A stretch of DNA of 64,000 nt from Streptomyces odontomachi (GTDB lineage: Bacteria > Actinomycetota > Actinomycetes > Streptomycetales > Streptomycetaceae), in the NCBI RefSeq assembly GCF_024435355.1, contig NZ_JAMJWG010000002.1:248001-312000 (forward strand), given 5' to 3'. The notes under the pieces are model-generated. The model was not told the origin of the DNA, ran no database searches, and was given only the letters and a program-made list of their open reading frames with translations. Both the position numbers and the translations under genes were made by a program. This document shows, in pieces, positions 1-8,860 of the stretch. The stretch's first letter is position 1; each line of letters begins with the position of its first letter.

Positions 1-380
1 CGGGCGGCGGCCATGCCGCTCGAGCCGAGCAGCAGACTGGCGAACCCGCCACGGCCGCGCGAGCCGAGCACCAGCAGTTGGGCGCTCTGGCCCGCTTCCG
101 TCAGGACCGCACCCGGGGCGCCCTCCAGGCTGCTGCTGTCCAGCTCCGGAAGGTGCGTGCGGCCCGTGAGGGAGCTCAGCACGCGGGCCAGCACCAGGTC
201 GTCGGCCGGTTGCTGTGGACTGGTCGCCAGCGCTTCGGGCCTGGTCCACGCGGCGTACTGGCGCACATGGACCAGGCGCAGCGGCGCACCGCGTAGCTGT
301 GCCTCCGCCAGGGCCCAGTCCAGGGCGCGCAGACTGCCGTCCGAACCATCGACGCCCACGACGATGGGCAGCGTGCTCAT
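1..380 (-). CDS. Universal stress protein (N-terminal part, cut by window edge)
   Basis: This is the first 126 codons of a universal stress protein; the rest lies beyond base 1. The translation opens MSTLPIVVGVDGSDGSLRAL, the classic Usp beta-strand 1 followed by the nucleotide-contacting Asp, and continues with LVHVRQYAAWT. Further on a G-S-R-G-R-G-G-F run followed by LLLGSSG gives the ATP-binding G-2X-G-9X-G(S/T) signature of the ATP-binding Usp branch. Usp proteins are cytoplasmic and bind ATP during stress or growth arrest. The ATG at 378-380 begins immediately at the conserved first strand, so the start is secure. A second Usp-type gene lies at 38.5 kb. Whether this one is single- or double-domain cannot be seen. 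Confidence 0.85.
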   Translation of the reverse strand, partial: MSTLPIVVGVDGSDGSLRALDWALAEAQLRGAPLRLVHVRQYAAWTRPEALATSPQQPADDLVLARVLSSLTGRTHLPELDSSSLEGAPGAVLTEAGQSAQLLVLGSRGRGGFASLLLGSSGMAAA

Positions 381-413
381 GGGTTCCTCGTCTTCGGCGC
401 GCCACCGCGGCCG

Positions 414-435
414 GGCCGACTACGAGCAGTCGGCC
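414..435 (-). terminator. Perfect 8-bp hairpin between DUF397 gene and usp
   Basis: GGCCGACT and AGTCGGCC flank a 6-nt loop. The hairpin sits about 40 nt beyond the DUF397 stop and about 34 nt before the usp start, both on the minus strand. There is no T-run, so it could be a factor-assisted terminator or a 5'-UTR or operator element for usp. Confidence 0.4.
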
Positions 436-474
436 GCGCGACGGGCCAGGTCGGGCCCCCCGAATCCGGTCATA

Positions 475-717
475 TCAGGTCAGATCGAATTCTCCCTCGC
501 GAGCACCCGACACAAACGCACCCCACTCGTCGGGGGTGAAGATCAGGGACGGGCTCTCGGGGCGGCCGCTGTTGCGCATCGCGATGAATCCCTCGACGAA
601 CGCGATCTGGACGTCGCCACGTCCGCCGCTGCTGGAGCGCCAGTTGGCGTTGCTCAGGTCGAGGTCCGGCTTGTCCCAGCCCGAGAACGGTGGACGCCGG
701 GTGATGCCTTCGGCCAC
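475..717 (-). CDS. DUF397 domain protein
   Basis: This 80-residue cytoplasmic protein belongs to the DUF397 family that is expanded in Streptomyces. The family signature is visible: a W-R-S-S-S-G segment near residue 27, then VQIAFVEGFIAMRNS and FTPDEWGAFVSGAR towards the end (the usual D-P-xG-P-x-L-x-F-t-x-x-E-W-x-A-F pattern, here S-P-S-L-I-F-T-P-D-E-W). DUF397 proteins usually sit directly beside an XRE/helix-turn-helix regulator, as in the BldB and WhiJ-type pairs, and are thought to modulate it. No HTH gene is adjacent here, so this copy is an orphan. Usual length is 60-85 residues, so it is full size. Confidence 0.85.
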   Translation of the reverse strand: MAEGITRRPPFSGWDKPDLDLSNANWRSSSGGRGDVQIAFVEGFIAMRNSGRPESPSLIFTPDEWGAFVSGAREGEFDLT

Positions 718-983
718 GTGCGTGCTCCTCCCGATTGCGTTCGGCGCGGCCAGCCTAGCGAGTGGGGTGAACGCGGCACAGGGGCGGACGGCACAGCGGC
801 GGCGCCCCTGTGCGGCAGGTGTCTCTCCCCGGCGGGGGGCCTTGCCCTGGTGGGGGCGTTCCCCTTACGGGCCTCCCGCCGGGTGAGATCACCTCAAGGG
901 CTCGTCCTCGTACGCCGGACGGGCTGGTGGGGTGCGCTCGGGCCTGCCTTCGGGCGCCGGGCTCCAGGCGCCGGGAGGACTAC

Positions 984-1988
984 TCAGTCCTCCTTCCAGA
1001 CCAGCGCCTTCAGCACGGCGGAGGAGACCGTGATCGGGCTGTCCTGGAAGCCCTTGACGCGGACGCGCATGCCGCGTCCCTTGCCGACGCGGCCGACCAG
1101 GGGGATCACCACGTAGGTGTTGCCCTCGGAGCCGATGACCTCGGTGATGGGGTGGTCGGTCTGGTAGTCGCCGTCGCTGTCGACCTCCGACTGGCGGGCC
1201 TGGACCTGGGCGCCGACCGGGACGCCCTCCAGGACGAGGGAGAGCTGACCGGTGAAGCGGGCCGGGCCGCGGACGAAGACCGAACCGTCACTGGCGTGGT
1301 CGCCGGTCTCGTCGGTCCACTCCTTGGTGAACTCGATCGCGTCCCAGTCCTGCCCAGGGCGGATGGTGTACGGCTTGTCGAGACCGAGATTCACGTACTT
1401 GGGCATGTCGTCCTCCGTCGATGATCCCGCGCCGGTGGCCCACTTCCTCAAGGCGGAACGGTCGGCGAACCTGGCGACGTTCGTGTCGATGGGCGTGCTG
1501 GTGTACTGGTGGAACAGCCAGTTGGCCTTGATGCCGGGCGCACCGGGATGGCCGTTGTAATCGGCGATCCACAGGGCGTCGCCGGCGTACGAGGTGGTGT
1601 CGCGGTTGAGCCAGAAGTCGCGGTTGCAGTACAGGCCCACGCGGTGCTGGGCGCCGCGCAGCTTCTTGACGGCGCGGATGAAGGCGTCCTTCTCGGCGCC
1701 CGAGGCCCGGGTGCCGGACGAGGTGTTCTCCCAGTCGACGAAGAGCAGGTCGCCTTCGGATGAGGCGCACTTCGCCACGAAGTACTCGGCCTGTGCCGCG
1801 ATGTTGCCGGGCCACAGGAAGTGGTAGAAGCCGACCACGCATCCGGCGTCGCGGGCCCGCTTGGCCTGGGCGGCCTGCTTGGGGTTCACATAGGAGCGGC
1901 CTTCGGTGGCCTTGACGATGACGAAGCCCAGGCCGCTCGTCGAGAACCCGGTCCCCTGATAATCGCTGACGTCGATTCCTTTGATCAC
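984..1988 (-). CDS. GH25 family lysozyme-like muramidase
   Basis: A 334-residue protein whose first ~190 residues form a glycoside hydrolase family 25 (N,O-diacetylmuramidase) domain. Catalytic features seen: G-I-D at residues 4-6, the V-K-A-T-E-G strand at 25-30, G-F-Y-H-F at 53-57, and the D-x-E pair D85-W-E87 in LLFVDWENTSSG. GH25 enzymes cut beta-1,4 bonds of peptidoglycan. The C-terminal ~120 residues are rich in Asp/Thr and beta-strand-like; I do not recognise them. The protein starts MIKGIDVSDYQG with no signal peptide, unlike secreted Streptomyces lysozymes such as cellosyl, so export would need a holin-like or other route. The start is a GTG with AAGGGAG upstream. Neighbours give no prophage context. 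Confidence 0.85.
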   Translation of the reverse strand: MIKGIDVSDYQGTGFSTSGLGFVIVKATEGRSYVNPKQAAQAKRARDAGCVVGFYHFLWPGNIAAQAEYFVAKCASSEGDLLFVDWENTSSGTRASGAEKDAFIRAVKKLRGAQHRVGLYCNRDFWLNRDTTSYAGDALWIADYNGHPGAPGIKANWLFHQYTSTPIDTNVARFADRSALRKWATGAGSSTEDDMPKYVNLGLDKPYTIRPGQDWDAIEFTKEWTDETGDHASDGSVFVRGPARFTGQLSLVLEGVPVGAQVQARQSEVDSDGDYQTDHPITEVIGSEGNTYVVIPLVGRVGKGRGMRVRVKGFQDSPITVSSAVLKALVWKED

Positions 1989-2512
1989 AGCGGCTCCCTT
2001 ACGCGATGGGGCGGCACGGCTTCGCCGTCGTCCACCAGGTCACTGAAGTCGGCCCGGGACGGCCACACCCTCCCGTGCTCGCACCGGCCCGCGCTGTGCC
2101 GTGTGCCGACAGCGCGGCTGCCCCATCCGACGCTGCCGCGCAGGCCGCACTCCGGGCGCCCGCCGCCGATGCCGGTCCGGCCGATGCTGTGCATACCCCT
2201 ATTGTCCGACATCACCGCGGTGTGCCACCAGGCCATATCGAGCTGGATGATGCGCAATTGACTGCCTGTGATGCGTGCGGACGCGGGTGTGCGTGGCGCT
2301 TGTGACGGCAGGGGCGAAAGGGGCGGTCGTTCCGGCCGACCGACCTCATGAGACGCCCCTGTCCCCCTGCCGTACCGTTCCGCCGCGGTTGCGTCCCGCG
2401 ATGTGCGGGACGGGTTTGCGAGGTGTCGCACTGTCATCCATTCCGTCGCCTGCCGTCACCGGCCAGGACGCCCGCCCGCCTCCTCCGGTTCCGGATCCGC
2501 GTCGGCCCGCCG
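1989..2512. other. Intergenic, no gene seen
   Basis: Both flanking genes run on the minus strand. I find no convincing small gene, hairpin or repeat. A locally AT-richer patch around 2180-2265 could hold the GH25 promoter. Confidence 0.5.
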
Positions 2513-4072
2513 TCAGCGCCCCAGGACCGCCATGGCGGCGTTGTGACCACCGATGCCGCTCACCCCGCCCCCGCGAACCGCACCCGCCCCGCACAGCAGG
2601 ACGTTGACGTGGCCGGTGGCCACGCCCCAGGGGTCCGCCCCGTCGGTCGCCCAGGGGAAGGAGAGGTCGCCGTGGAAGATATGACCGCCCGGCAGCCGCA
2701 GATCGCGTTCCAGATCGAGCGGGGATTTCGCCTCGATGCAGGGCCTGCCGTCGGCGTCCCGGGCCAGGCAGTCCTCGATCGGCTCGGCGAGGTGCGCGTT
2801 GAGCTGCGCGAGCGTGGCGCTCAGCAGCCGCTCGCGTACGCCGGTGTTGTCGTGTCTGAACAGCCGGGCAGGTGTGTGCAGCCCGAACAGGGTGAGGGTG
2901 TGGCAGCCGCGTTCGGCGAGTGCGGGGTCGAGGATGGTCGGATCGGTGAGCGAGTGGCAGTAGATCTCCGAGGGCGGGGCGGTGGGCAGGGTGCCGCTGT
3001 CGGCCTCGGCGTGGGCGCGTGCCAGGGCGTCGTACCCCTCGGCGATGTGGAAGGTGCCGGCGAACGCCTCGCGGGGGTCGACCGCGCTGTCCCGGAGCCG
3101 TGGCAGCCGCTCCAGGAGCATGTTGACCTTGAGCTGGGCGCCCTCGGCCGGGGCGGGCGGCTGCTCGCCGAGCAGCGTGGCGAGTTCCTGGGGTGAGGTC
3201 CCGGCCAGCACATGACGGGCGGCGACGGTGCCCTCGCCGTGCGCGGTCCGGTAGGTCACCTCGGCCGACCGGCCGTCGGTCTCGATGAGCATCGCGTCGT
3301 GTCCGGTGGCGATCTCGGCGCCCGCCGCGCGAGCGGCCTCGGCCAGCGCGTCGGTGAAGGCGCCCATGCCGCCCACCGGCACGTCCCAGTCGCCGGTGCC
3401 GCCGCCGATCACGTGGTAGAGGAAGCAGCGGTTCTGCAACAGCGACGGGTCGTGGGCGGAGGCGAACGTGCCGATCAGCGCGTCGGTGAGGACGACGCCA
3501 CGGATCAGGTCGTCCTCGAAGTGCTCCTCGATCGCCGCCCCGATGGGCTCCTCGAAGAGCATCCGCCACGCGTCCTCGTCGTCGATGCGGCGACGCAGCT
3601 CGGCACGGGTGGGCAGGGGCTCCGTGAGCGTCGGGAAGACCCGTTGGGCGACGCGCTGGGTGCGGGCGTAGAAGGCGAGCCACGCCTCGTGCGCCCGGTC
3701 GCCGCCGGTCAACCGCGCGAAGGAGGCCCGGGTGCGCTCCGCCATGTCGGAACCCGCGCCGACCAGCAGCCCCGTCGGGCCTCCGGCGCGCTCGACCGGG
3801 GTGTAGGAGGAGACGCTTCGCTTACGCAGCGCCAGGCGGAGCCCCAGGTCGTCGACGATGGTCCGGGGCAGCAGGCTGATCAGGTAGGAGTACCGGGACA
3901 GACGGGCGTCGACGCCGGGGAAGGGGCGGGTGGACACGGCAGCGCCGCCCGGTCCTTCGAGCCGCTCCAGCACGACCACCGACCGTCCGGCCTGGGCCAG
4001 GTAGGCGGCGGCCACCAGACCGTTGTGTCCCCCGCCGACGATCACGGCGTCATAGGCATCGCGAGCAGGCAT
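2513..4072 (-). CDS. FAD-dependent phytoene-desaturase-like oxidoreductase
   Basis: A 519-residue flavoprotein of the CrtI/phytoene dehydrogenase-related family (COG1233 type). The dinucleotide-binding fold is at the N-terminus: D-A-V-I-V-G-G-G-H-N-G-L-V-A-A-A-Y-L-A followed by VVVLERLEGPGGAA (GxGxxG with the acidic end of strand 2). A conserved C-terminal FAD-contact segment, GAVRGGGVSGIGGHNAA, closes the protein. Members desaturate or isomerise polyprenoids and other lipids; no other carotenoid genes are nearby, so the substrate is unknown. The frame stays open upstream, but homology begins at the ATG at 4070-4072. The gene lies 127 nt downstream of the kinase stop on the same strand. Confidence 0.8.
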   Translation of the reverse strand: MPARDAYDAVIVGGGHNGLVAAAYLAQAGRSVVVLERLEGPGGAAVSTRPFPGVDARLSRYSYLISLLPRTIVDDLGLRLALRKRSVSSYTPVERAGGPTGLLVGAGSDMAERTRASFARLTGGDRAHEAWLAFYARTQRVAQRVFPTLTEPLPTRAELRRRIDDEDAWRMLFEEPIGAAIEEHFEDDLIRGVVLTDALIGTFASAHDPSLLQNRCFLYHVIGGGTGDWDVPVGGMGAFTDALAEAARAAGAEIATGHDAMLIETDGRSAEVTYRTAHGEGTVAARHVLAGTSPQELATLLGEQPPAPAEGAQLKVNMLLERLPRLRDSAVDPREAFAGTFHIAEGYDALARAHAEADSGTLPTAPPSEIYCHSLTDPTILDPALAERGCHTLTLFGLHTPARLFRHDNTGVRERLLSATLAQLNAHLAEPIEDCLARDADGRPCIEAKSPLDLERDLRLPGGHIFHGDLSFPWATDGADPWGVATGHVNVLLCGAGAVRGGGVSGIGGHNAAMAVLGR

Positions 4073-4199
4073 GGTTCTTGGTAGCACGCGAAGATCGTTC
4101 GGGGCCAGGGGGACGGGGGCCCCGGGGTGGCGCGCCGTCCCGGTGGACGCCCGGGTGCCGCCGCTCGGCGGTGGGGAACGCCGGCGGGCTGGTGCCCGG

Positions 4200-6662
4200 T
4201 CAGCTGCCGCCGGACGCGTGCTGCTTGCGCAACGCCGCGACCCGGCGGTACAGCTCGACGGCCTCCGGGCTGCGGCCCAGTTGCTCCAGGCAGTGCGCTT
4301 CGTCGTTGAGCGCGGCGAGGGTGTCCGGGTGGCCGGGGCCGAGCGAGCGGGCGCGTGCCGCGGCCACCGCGCGGTATTCGGGCAGGGCGTCGGGCCAGCG
4401 GCCGAGCCAGCCCAGCGCGACGGCGACCTCGCGACGGCTGACCAGGGTGTCGGGGTGGTCGGCGCCGAGCACCCGGGCACGGACCCCGGCCACCTCGCGT
4501 GCCTCGGCGACGGCCTCCTCCCAGCGGCCGAGGCGCCCCAGGTTGACGCCGAGGCCGTGCCGGGCGCGCAGCGTCTCGGCATCGTCGGCGCCGTGCGCCC
4601 GGGTGCGGTCGTCTATCAGGCCGCGGTACAGCTCCAGGGCCTCGGCACTGCGGCCGAGCCGGCCCAGGCTGATGCCGATCTCGTAACGGGCGGCGAGCGT
4701 GTCGGGGTGGTCGGGTCCCAGTACCCGGCCGCGTGCCGAGGCCACCGTGCGGTAGATCTCCAGCGCCTCGGCCCAGCGGCCGATGAGACCGAGGACGTAG
4801 GCGACCTCGTACTGCGTCACCAAGGTGTCGGGGTGCTGCGCGCCCAGCACCCGGGCGCGGGCCGCGGCGACCTCGTACGCCATGCGGCAGGACTCCTCCA
4901 GGCGGCCGAGGCGGCTCAGGTTGAACGCGAGGTTGTGCCGGCAGCGCAGCGTGTCGGGGTCGTCGATGCCCGTGATGCGCTCGCGTGCGGCGAGCACCGC
5001 CGTGTACACCTCGTGGGCCTCCGCGTGCCGGCCGACCTGGCCGAGTTCGAACGCGGTCTCCTGGAGTGCGGCGAGCGTGTCGGGATGGTCGGGTCCCAGC
5101 ACCCGGGCGCGGCCCGCGGCCACCCGGCCGTACTCGGCGAGCGCGGCGCCGGGCCGGCCGGTGCGGCTGAGGCTGAACGCGGCCTCATAACGGCTGGCGA
5201 GGGTGTCGGGGTGGTCGGGTCCGAGCAGCCGGGAACGCTCGGCTGCGACGGCACGGTGCACCTCGCCCGCCTCGGCCCAGCGGCCCAGTCGGCTCAGGCT
5301 CATGCCCGCCTCGTGCCGGGAGGCGAGCACGGCGACCAGGTCGGTGGCGGCCGGCAGGTGGCCGGTGCCGCGGACCGGCTGCCGGCCCGTGCTGCCCGTG
5401 GGTCCGTGGGGGTGGCCGGATCCGGTGCGGGCCGGGGGTGGAACGCCGTCGGTGCCGGGTGGGGCGGGGTGCGCGGCGCCCGGCCCGGTCGGGCGGCCGA
5501 CGGCGGTGTGCGACGGCGTCGGGTGCGGCGCTGACGGTGTGCCGGGGCGGTCCGGTACCGCAGGGCGCACCCCCGTGGGGGACGTCCACGAGGTGGTGAG
5601 GCCGGACGTCGGTTCGGGGGGTGTGGTGCGCAGCAGGCCGGCGCCGGTCGCCTTGGGTCCCGTGGTCATGCCCTGGGTCCAGGACGGCAGGCCCGGGGCC
5701 TGGTACAGGGGTGGCTGGCCGAACTCGGTGCCCGGTCCGACAGGGCCGCGCTGCTCGGCGGGCGCGCGGCGCGTGACGACGGGCGGGCCGGTCAGGGCGG
5801 CGGTGGTGGCGCGGCCCGCACGGATGCGTTGGGTCAGCTCGCGTGCGTCCCCGGGGCGGGCCTCGGGGTCCTTGGCGAGCAGATCGAGGATGATCTTTTC
5901 CAGGTATCCGGGGAGTTCGGCGCGCTTGCTGCTCGGTGGCGCCGGCGGGGTGTCACGGTGCCCGACGAGCACCGCCCAGGCGTCCTCCAGGTCGAACGGC
6001 GGCGCCCCGGTGGCGATCTCGTAGAGCACGCAGCCCAGCGAGTACAGGTCGCTGCGGTGGTCGACCTCGGTTCCGCCGATCTGCTCGGGCGACATGTAGT
6101 GCGGGGTGCCCATCGCGATGCCGGAGCCGGTGAGCTTCTGGGTGAAGCCGACGTCGTGGCCGAGCCGGGCGATGCCGAAGTCGCAGAGCTTCACCGTGCC
6201 GTCGGCCAGCCGCATGATGTTGGCAGGCTTCAGGTCGCGGTGCACGATGCCTTGTTCGTGGGTGTAGGCGAGGGCGGCGGCGACCTGGTCGGCGATCTCC
6301 TCGACCTCGGCGACCTGGAGCGCGCGCCGGGGGTCTTCCTGGCGGGCCATCAACTGGCTGAGATTGTCCCCCTCCAGCAGTTCCATGACGAGGTACAGCA
6401 CGCCCTCGTGCTCCCCGAAGTCGTGCACGACGGTGACCCCGCGGTGCTGGAGCGACGCGGCCACTCGTGCCTCACGGCGGAACCGCTCCCGCATCACCTG
6501 GGTCAACGACTGGTCCTGCTGCGGCGTCAGCGGCTTGAGGCACTTGACGGCCACCCTGCGGCCCAGCGCCTCGTCCCGTGCCCGCCACACCTCGCCCATG
6601 CCGCCGCGCCCGATCACTTCGAGCAGCTGATAGCGGCCCTGAATCAGTGCGGCCTCCGCCAT
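4200..6662 (-). CDS. Ser/Thr protein kinase with C-terminal TPR array
   Basis: An 820-residue Hanks-type kinase. The kinase domain (residues ~10-285) has every key element: glycine loop GRGGMGEVW at 18-26, catalytic Lys40 in V-A-V-K, Glu in FRREAR, H-R-D-L-K-P-A-N catalytic loop, D-F-G, and the G-T-P-H-Y-M-S-P-E-Q activation segment end. A Pro/Thr-rich linker (~285-415) follows, with no transmembrane helix and no PASTA domains. The C-terminal ~400 residues are eight to nine 42-residue TPR-type repeats marked by LGPDHPDTLA-like motifs alternating with LGRWAEA-like helices. It is therefore a soluble kinase that probably recruits partners through the TPRs. The ATG sits 22 nt downstream of the MpaB-like gene stop, so the two may be co-transcribed. 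Confidence 0.93.
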   Translation of the reverse strand: MAEAALIQGRYQLLEVIGRGGMGEVWRARDEALGRRVAVKCLKPLTPQQDQSLTQVMRERFRREARVAASLQHRGVTVVHDFGEHEGVLYLVMELLEGDNLSQLMARQEDPRRALQVAEVEEIADQVAAALAYTHEQGIVHRDLKPANIMRLADGTVKLCDFGIARLGHDVGFTQKLTGSGIAMGTPHYMSPEQIGGTEVDHRSDLYSLGCVLYEIATGAPPFDLEDAWAVLVGHRDTPPAPPSSKRAELPGYLEKIILDLLAKDPEARPGDARELTQRIRAGRATTAALTGPPVVTRRAPAEQRGPVGPGTEFGQPPLYQAPGLPSWTQGMTTGPKATGAGLLRTTPPEPTSGLTTSWTSPTGVRPAVPDRPGTPSAPHPTPSHTAVGRPTGPGAAHPAPPGTDGVPPPARTGSGHPHGPTGSTGRQPVRGTGHLPAATDLVAVLASRHEAGMSLSRLGRWAEAGEVHRAVAAERSRLLGPDHPDTLASRYEAAFSLSRTGRPGAALAEYGRVAAGRARVLGPDHPDTLAALQETAFELGQVGRHAEAHEVYTAVLAARERITGIDDPDTLRCRHNLAFNLSRLGRLEESCRMAYEVAAARARVLGAQHPDTLVTQYEVAYVLGLIGRWAEALEIYRTVASARGRVLGPDHPDTLAARYEIGISLGRLGRSAEALELYRGLIDDRTRAHGADDAETLRARHGLGVNLGRLGRWEEAVAEAREVAGVRARVLGADHPDTLVSRREVAVALGWLGRWPDALPEYRAVAAARARSLGPGHPDTLAALNDEAHCLEQLGRSPEAVELYRRVAALRKQHASGGS

Positions 6663-6684
6663 CTGCCGTCGTCACCCCCCGTCG

Positions 6685-7578
6685 TCACCTCGCAGTGCCC
6701 TCCCCCGGCCCGTCCAGTATGGCGACCCCTGTCCGGAGTTTGTACGGCGTGGGGCGACTGTCGGGTCCAAGGCGCGCCATCGCACGCAGGATGTGCTTGG
6801 GCGGCAGCTGCCACCTCAACCGGCCGGGGATCCGGCGCAGCAGGGCCCCGGTGACGCGCAGCCGCCGGGTCACCCGGGCGGGTGGCGGCGCCGGCATGCC
6901 GTAGATCCGGTGGGCGTACGGGGGCAGGGCGGCGTAGGCGAGGTGGGCCAGCGGGCGCCAGAGCAGGGCGCGTACGGGTGCCAGCGGCAGGGGTACCGGG
7001 GGGCGCCGCAGGAAGGCGGCGACGTCCCGTGCCTCGGGGCCGGCGGCGAGGGCGGGCCGCATCCGCTCGAAGTACCGGGCGAGCTGTGCGGCGTCGGCGG
7101 GCACCTCGCGCGGGTCGAGCCCGACCAGCGGCGCGGCGGCGGTGGCCTGCTCGGCGATGTAGCGGTCGGCCTGCTCGTCGGTGAGCGGGAAACCGGAGCG
7201 GCGCACCACGTGCAGGTAGGAGTCGATCTCGGCGCAGTGCACCCACAGCAGCAGCTCGGGCTCGTCGACGCCGTAGCGCTCTCCGGTGTCCGGGTCGGTG
7301 GCGGTCAGCCGGGCGTGCACCTTGCGGACCCGGGCGCCGGCCTCCTGGGCGGCCTCGCTCGGGCCGTACGTCGTGGTCGATATGAACCGCGCGGTGCGGA
7401 TGAGCCGGCCCCAGGCGTCGCGGCGGAAGTCGGAGTTCTGCGTGACGCCGCGCACCGCCCGCGGGTGCAGGGCCTGGAGGTACAGGGCACGGATCCCGGC
7501 CACCCACATCACCGGATCGGCGTGCATCTGCCAGGTCACCGAGGAGGGCCCGTAGAGCCCCGGGTCGCCGTCCGCCAT
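6685..7578 (-). CDS. Oxygenase MpaB family (DUF2236) protein
   Basis: A 297-residue protein of the latex-clearing-protein/MpaB/DUF2236 family, predicted haem-dependent oxygenases. Visible hallmarks: an N-terminal MHADPVMWVAGIRALYLQ segment, LHPRAVRGVTQNSDFRRDAW, then a T-T-x-Y-G turn and the long helix carrying LTATDPDTGERY and LLLWVHCAEIDSYL, where the conserved H-x6-S/Y pattern supplies likely haem ligands. The substrate is unknown. I place the start at the ATG at 7576-7578, preceded by GGGGAGGG; an upstream in-frame ATG at 7743 would add 55 low-complexity residues unlike the family. It lies directly upstream of the TPR kinase gene on the same strand. Confidence 0.8.
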   Translation of the reverse strand: MADGDPGLYGPSSVTWQMHADPVMWVAGIRALYLQALHPRAVRGVTQNSDFRRDAWGRLIRTARFISTTTYGPSEAAQEAGARVRKVHARLTATDPDTGERYGVDEPELLLWVHCAEIDSYLHVVRRSGFPLTDEQADRYIAEQATAAAPLVGLDPREVPADAAQLARYFERMRPALAAGPEARDVAAFLRRPPVPLPLAPVRALLWRPLAHLAYAALPPYAHRIYGMPAPPPARVTRRLRVTGALLRRIPGRLRWQLPPKHILRAMARLGPDSRPTPYKLRTGVAILDGPGEGTAR

Positions 7579-8146
7579 CAGAGCCGCACCCTCCCCGCAC
7601 CTCTCGCTGCCGTGGTCACCGCCGTCACCGTCCCGCACCCGCACGTCGGGCGCCCCGCCCGACGGATCGACGGTTCCGGCCCGGATCGCCCGTCCCGTCC
7701 ACGGCTGTCCCGGTAGGGACGGTCGCCGGTCCACTCTAGGCATGCCCCGTCGCGAGAACGCCCAGGTGGTGTCCGTACGTTCCCGCTGCGGGGGCGAAGG
7801 GTTCGGAGCTTACGTCCCGAACCGGGCGGATCACAGCCGACAGGCGCGGCACCGAGCGGGACCGGCCACCTGGGGCACGTCCCGGGAGTGCACGGACCCC
7901 TTCTGCGCCACACGGGCGCTCTCCTGCACCTCGTCGGAGTGCCGCTGCCGCGGGTCGGGGCTCGACGGGGCGGTCAGCGGCCCCCGTTGCAACAGCTCAG
8001 GCGCCAGGGCCTTTTCCGAGGGCGCGGGGAAAGGGCGCGCACATCCGCGCGCGCCCGGTGGTTCGGATACGACGGTGACCGCCCCGGCCCGCCGCGCACC
8101 CCGCGAAGGCCACGGCGCGCGGCGGGCCGTCCGGCCCCGGTGACCG
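7579..8146. other. Intergenic, only a terminator seen
   Basis: No credible gene on either strand. The stretch holds the promoter region of the MpaB-like gene (near 7600-7750) and, at 8033-8056, a hairpin that serves the copper-storage-like gene. Confidence 0.5.
8033..8056 (-). terminator. Hairpin terminator after the Cys-rich protein gene
   Basis: GGGCGCGC and GCGCGCCC pair around an 8-nt loop. Read on the minus strand, the stem is followed by CCCTTTCCCC. It lies about 90 nt beyond the stop codon at 8147. Confidence 0.5.
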
Positions 8147-8533
8147 TCAGCCCAGGATCGCCAGGAAGTCCGAGCAGGCACGCGCGCAGGTGCGGCATGC
8201 CGCCGCGCACTCCCGCGCGCCCTCGTGCCGGTCGCACACATGCGCACACTCCAGGCACATCGCCCGGCACCACTCGACCTGAATCCGCATGCCGTACTCG
8301 TCCTGATGGGCCTGCTCGGACAGCATCGCGCAGGTCGCGTCGCAGACCTCCGTGCACAGCACGGCCTGCCGTCGCAGCTCGTGCCCCACACCGCCTTCTC
8401 CGGGGCCGGCGAAGCTCACTCGGCCGGCACAGATCCGGGCGCAGTCGGCACAAGCCTGTGCGCAGGCGAAACCCTCTTCCAGAAACGCGACGAGGTCCTG
8501 CCGGTCCTCCGCGTGCCACGCCGTGGACGTCAC
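8147..8533 (-). CDS. Cys-rich four-helix-bundle copper-storage-like protein
   Basis: A 128-residue soluble protein with 15 cysteines, nearly all in C-x3-C-x2-C-x3-C spacings along predicted helices: ACAQACADCARIC, LCTEVCDATC, WCRAMCLECAHVC, ECAAACRTCARAC. This periodicity places the thiols on one helix face, as in the Csp copper-storage four-helix bundles and the related DUF326 family, which bind many Cu(I) ions inside the bundle. No signal peptide is present, so it would be the cytosolic type. Additional His residues (H43, H79 region) follow family patterns. It is monocistronic, with its own downstream hairpin. A purely structural or iron-sulfur role is less likely because the spacing repeats so regularly. 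Confidence 0.85.
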   Translation of the reverse strand: MTSTAWHAEDRQDLVAFLEEGFACAQACADCARICAGRVSFAGPGEGGVGHELRRQAVLCTEVCDATCAMLSEQAHQDEYGMRIQVEWCRAMCLECAHVCDRHEGARECAAACRTCARACSDFLAILG

Positions 8534-8860
8534 CGTTCGGCTCCTCTCCGAGCTCGTGAGCTCGCTCTCCTACCGCCTCCGGCCGCTCGCCTGCCGCACC
8601 ACCGGCCATGGTGCGGGTAGCCGCGCCCCGCGGGTACCAAACCCCGGCCGCCGAGAGCTTTCCGGCCCGCGCGCATGGGCCGGGGGGCGCGGCGGCGCGT
8701 GTCGGGTCGGTGCACATTGCCTCGCGTAGCCCGCTGCCGTCCCTGCCGCCCCGCGGAGTAGGGTGGGCCGGCGCCCGCACCCGTGACCTGCGTGCTTGCG
8801 CGCGACAGGAGGCAGCGCGAAGGATCGCTGCGGCGGCCGAGCACAGGGGTGGGCTGGTAG
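8534..8860. other. Divergent intergenic region
   Basis: This lies between the minus-strand Cys-rich gene and the plus-strand lipid kinase and must hold both promoters. I saw no clear hairpin, operator or small gene. Confidence 0.45.

Noticed and set aside
13..1116. Long plus-strand reading frame across the usp, DUF397 and GH25 genes
   Set aside because: Its translation is Arg/Ala/Pro-rich without any fold-like pattern and lies opposite three recognisable minus-strand genes; a GC-rich shadow.
2346..3683. Minus-strand Arg-rich frame inside the FAD oxidoreductase gene
   Set aside because: Same strand, other frame; no motifs, while the oxidoreductase frame has complete FAD-binding motifs.
4071..5534. 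Plus-strand frame with regular repeats opposite the kinase TPR region
   Set aside because: Its repeats simply mirror the 42-residue TPR repeats of the kinase on the other strand.
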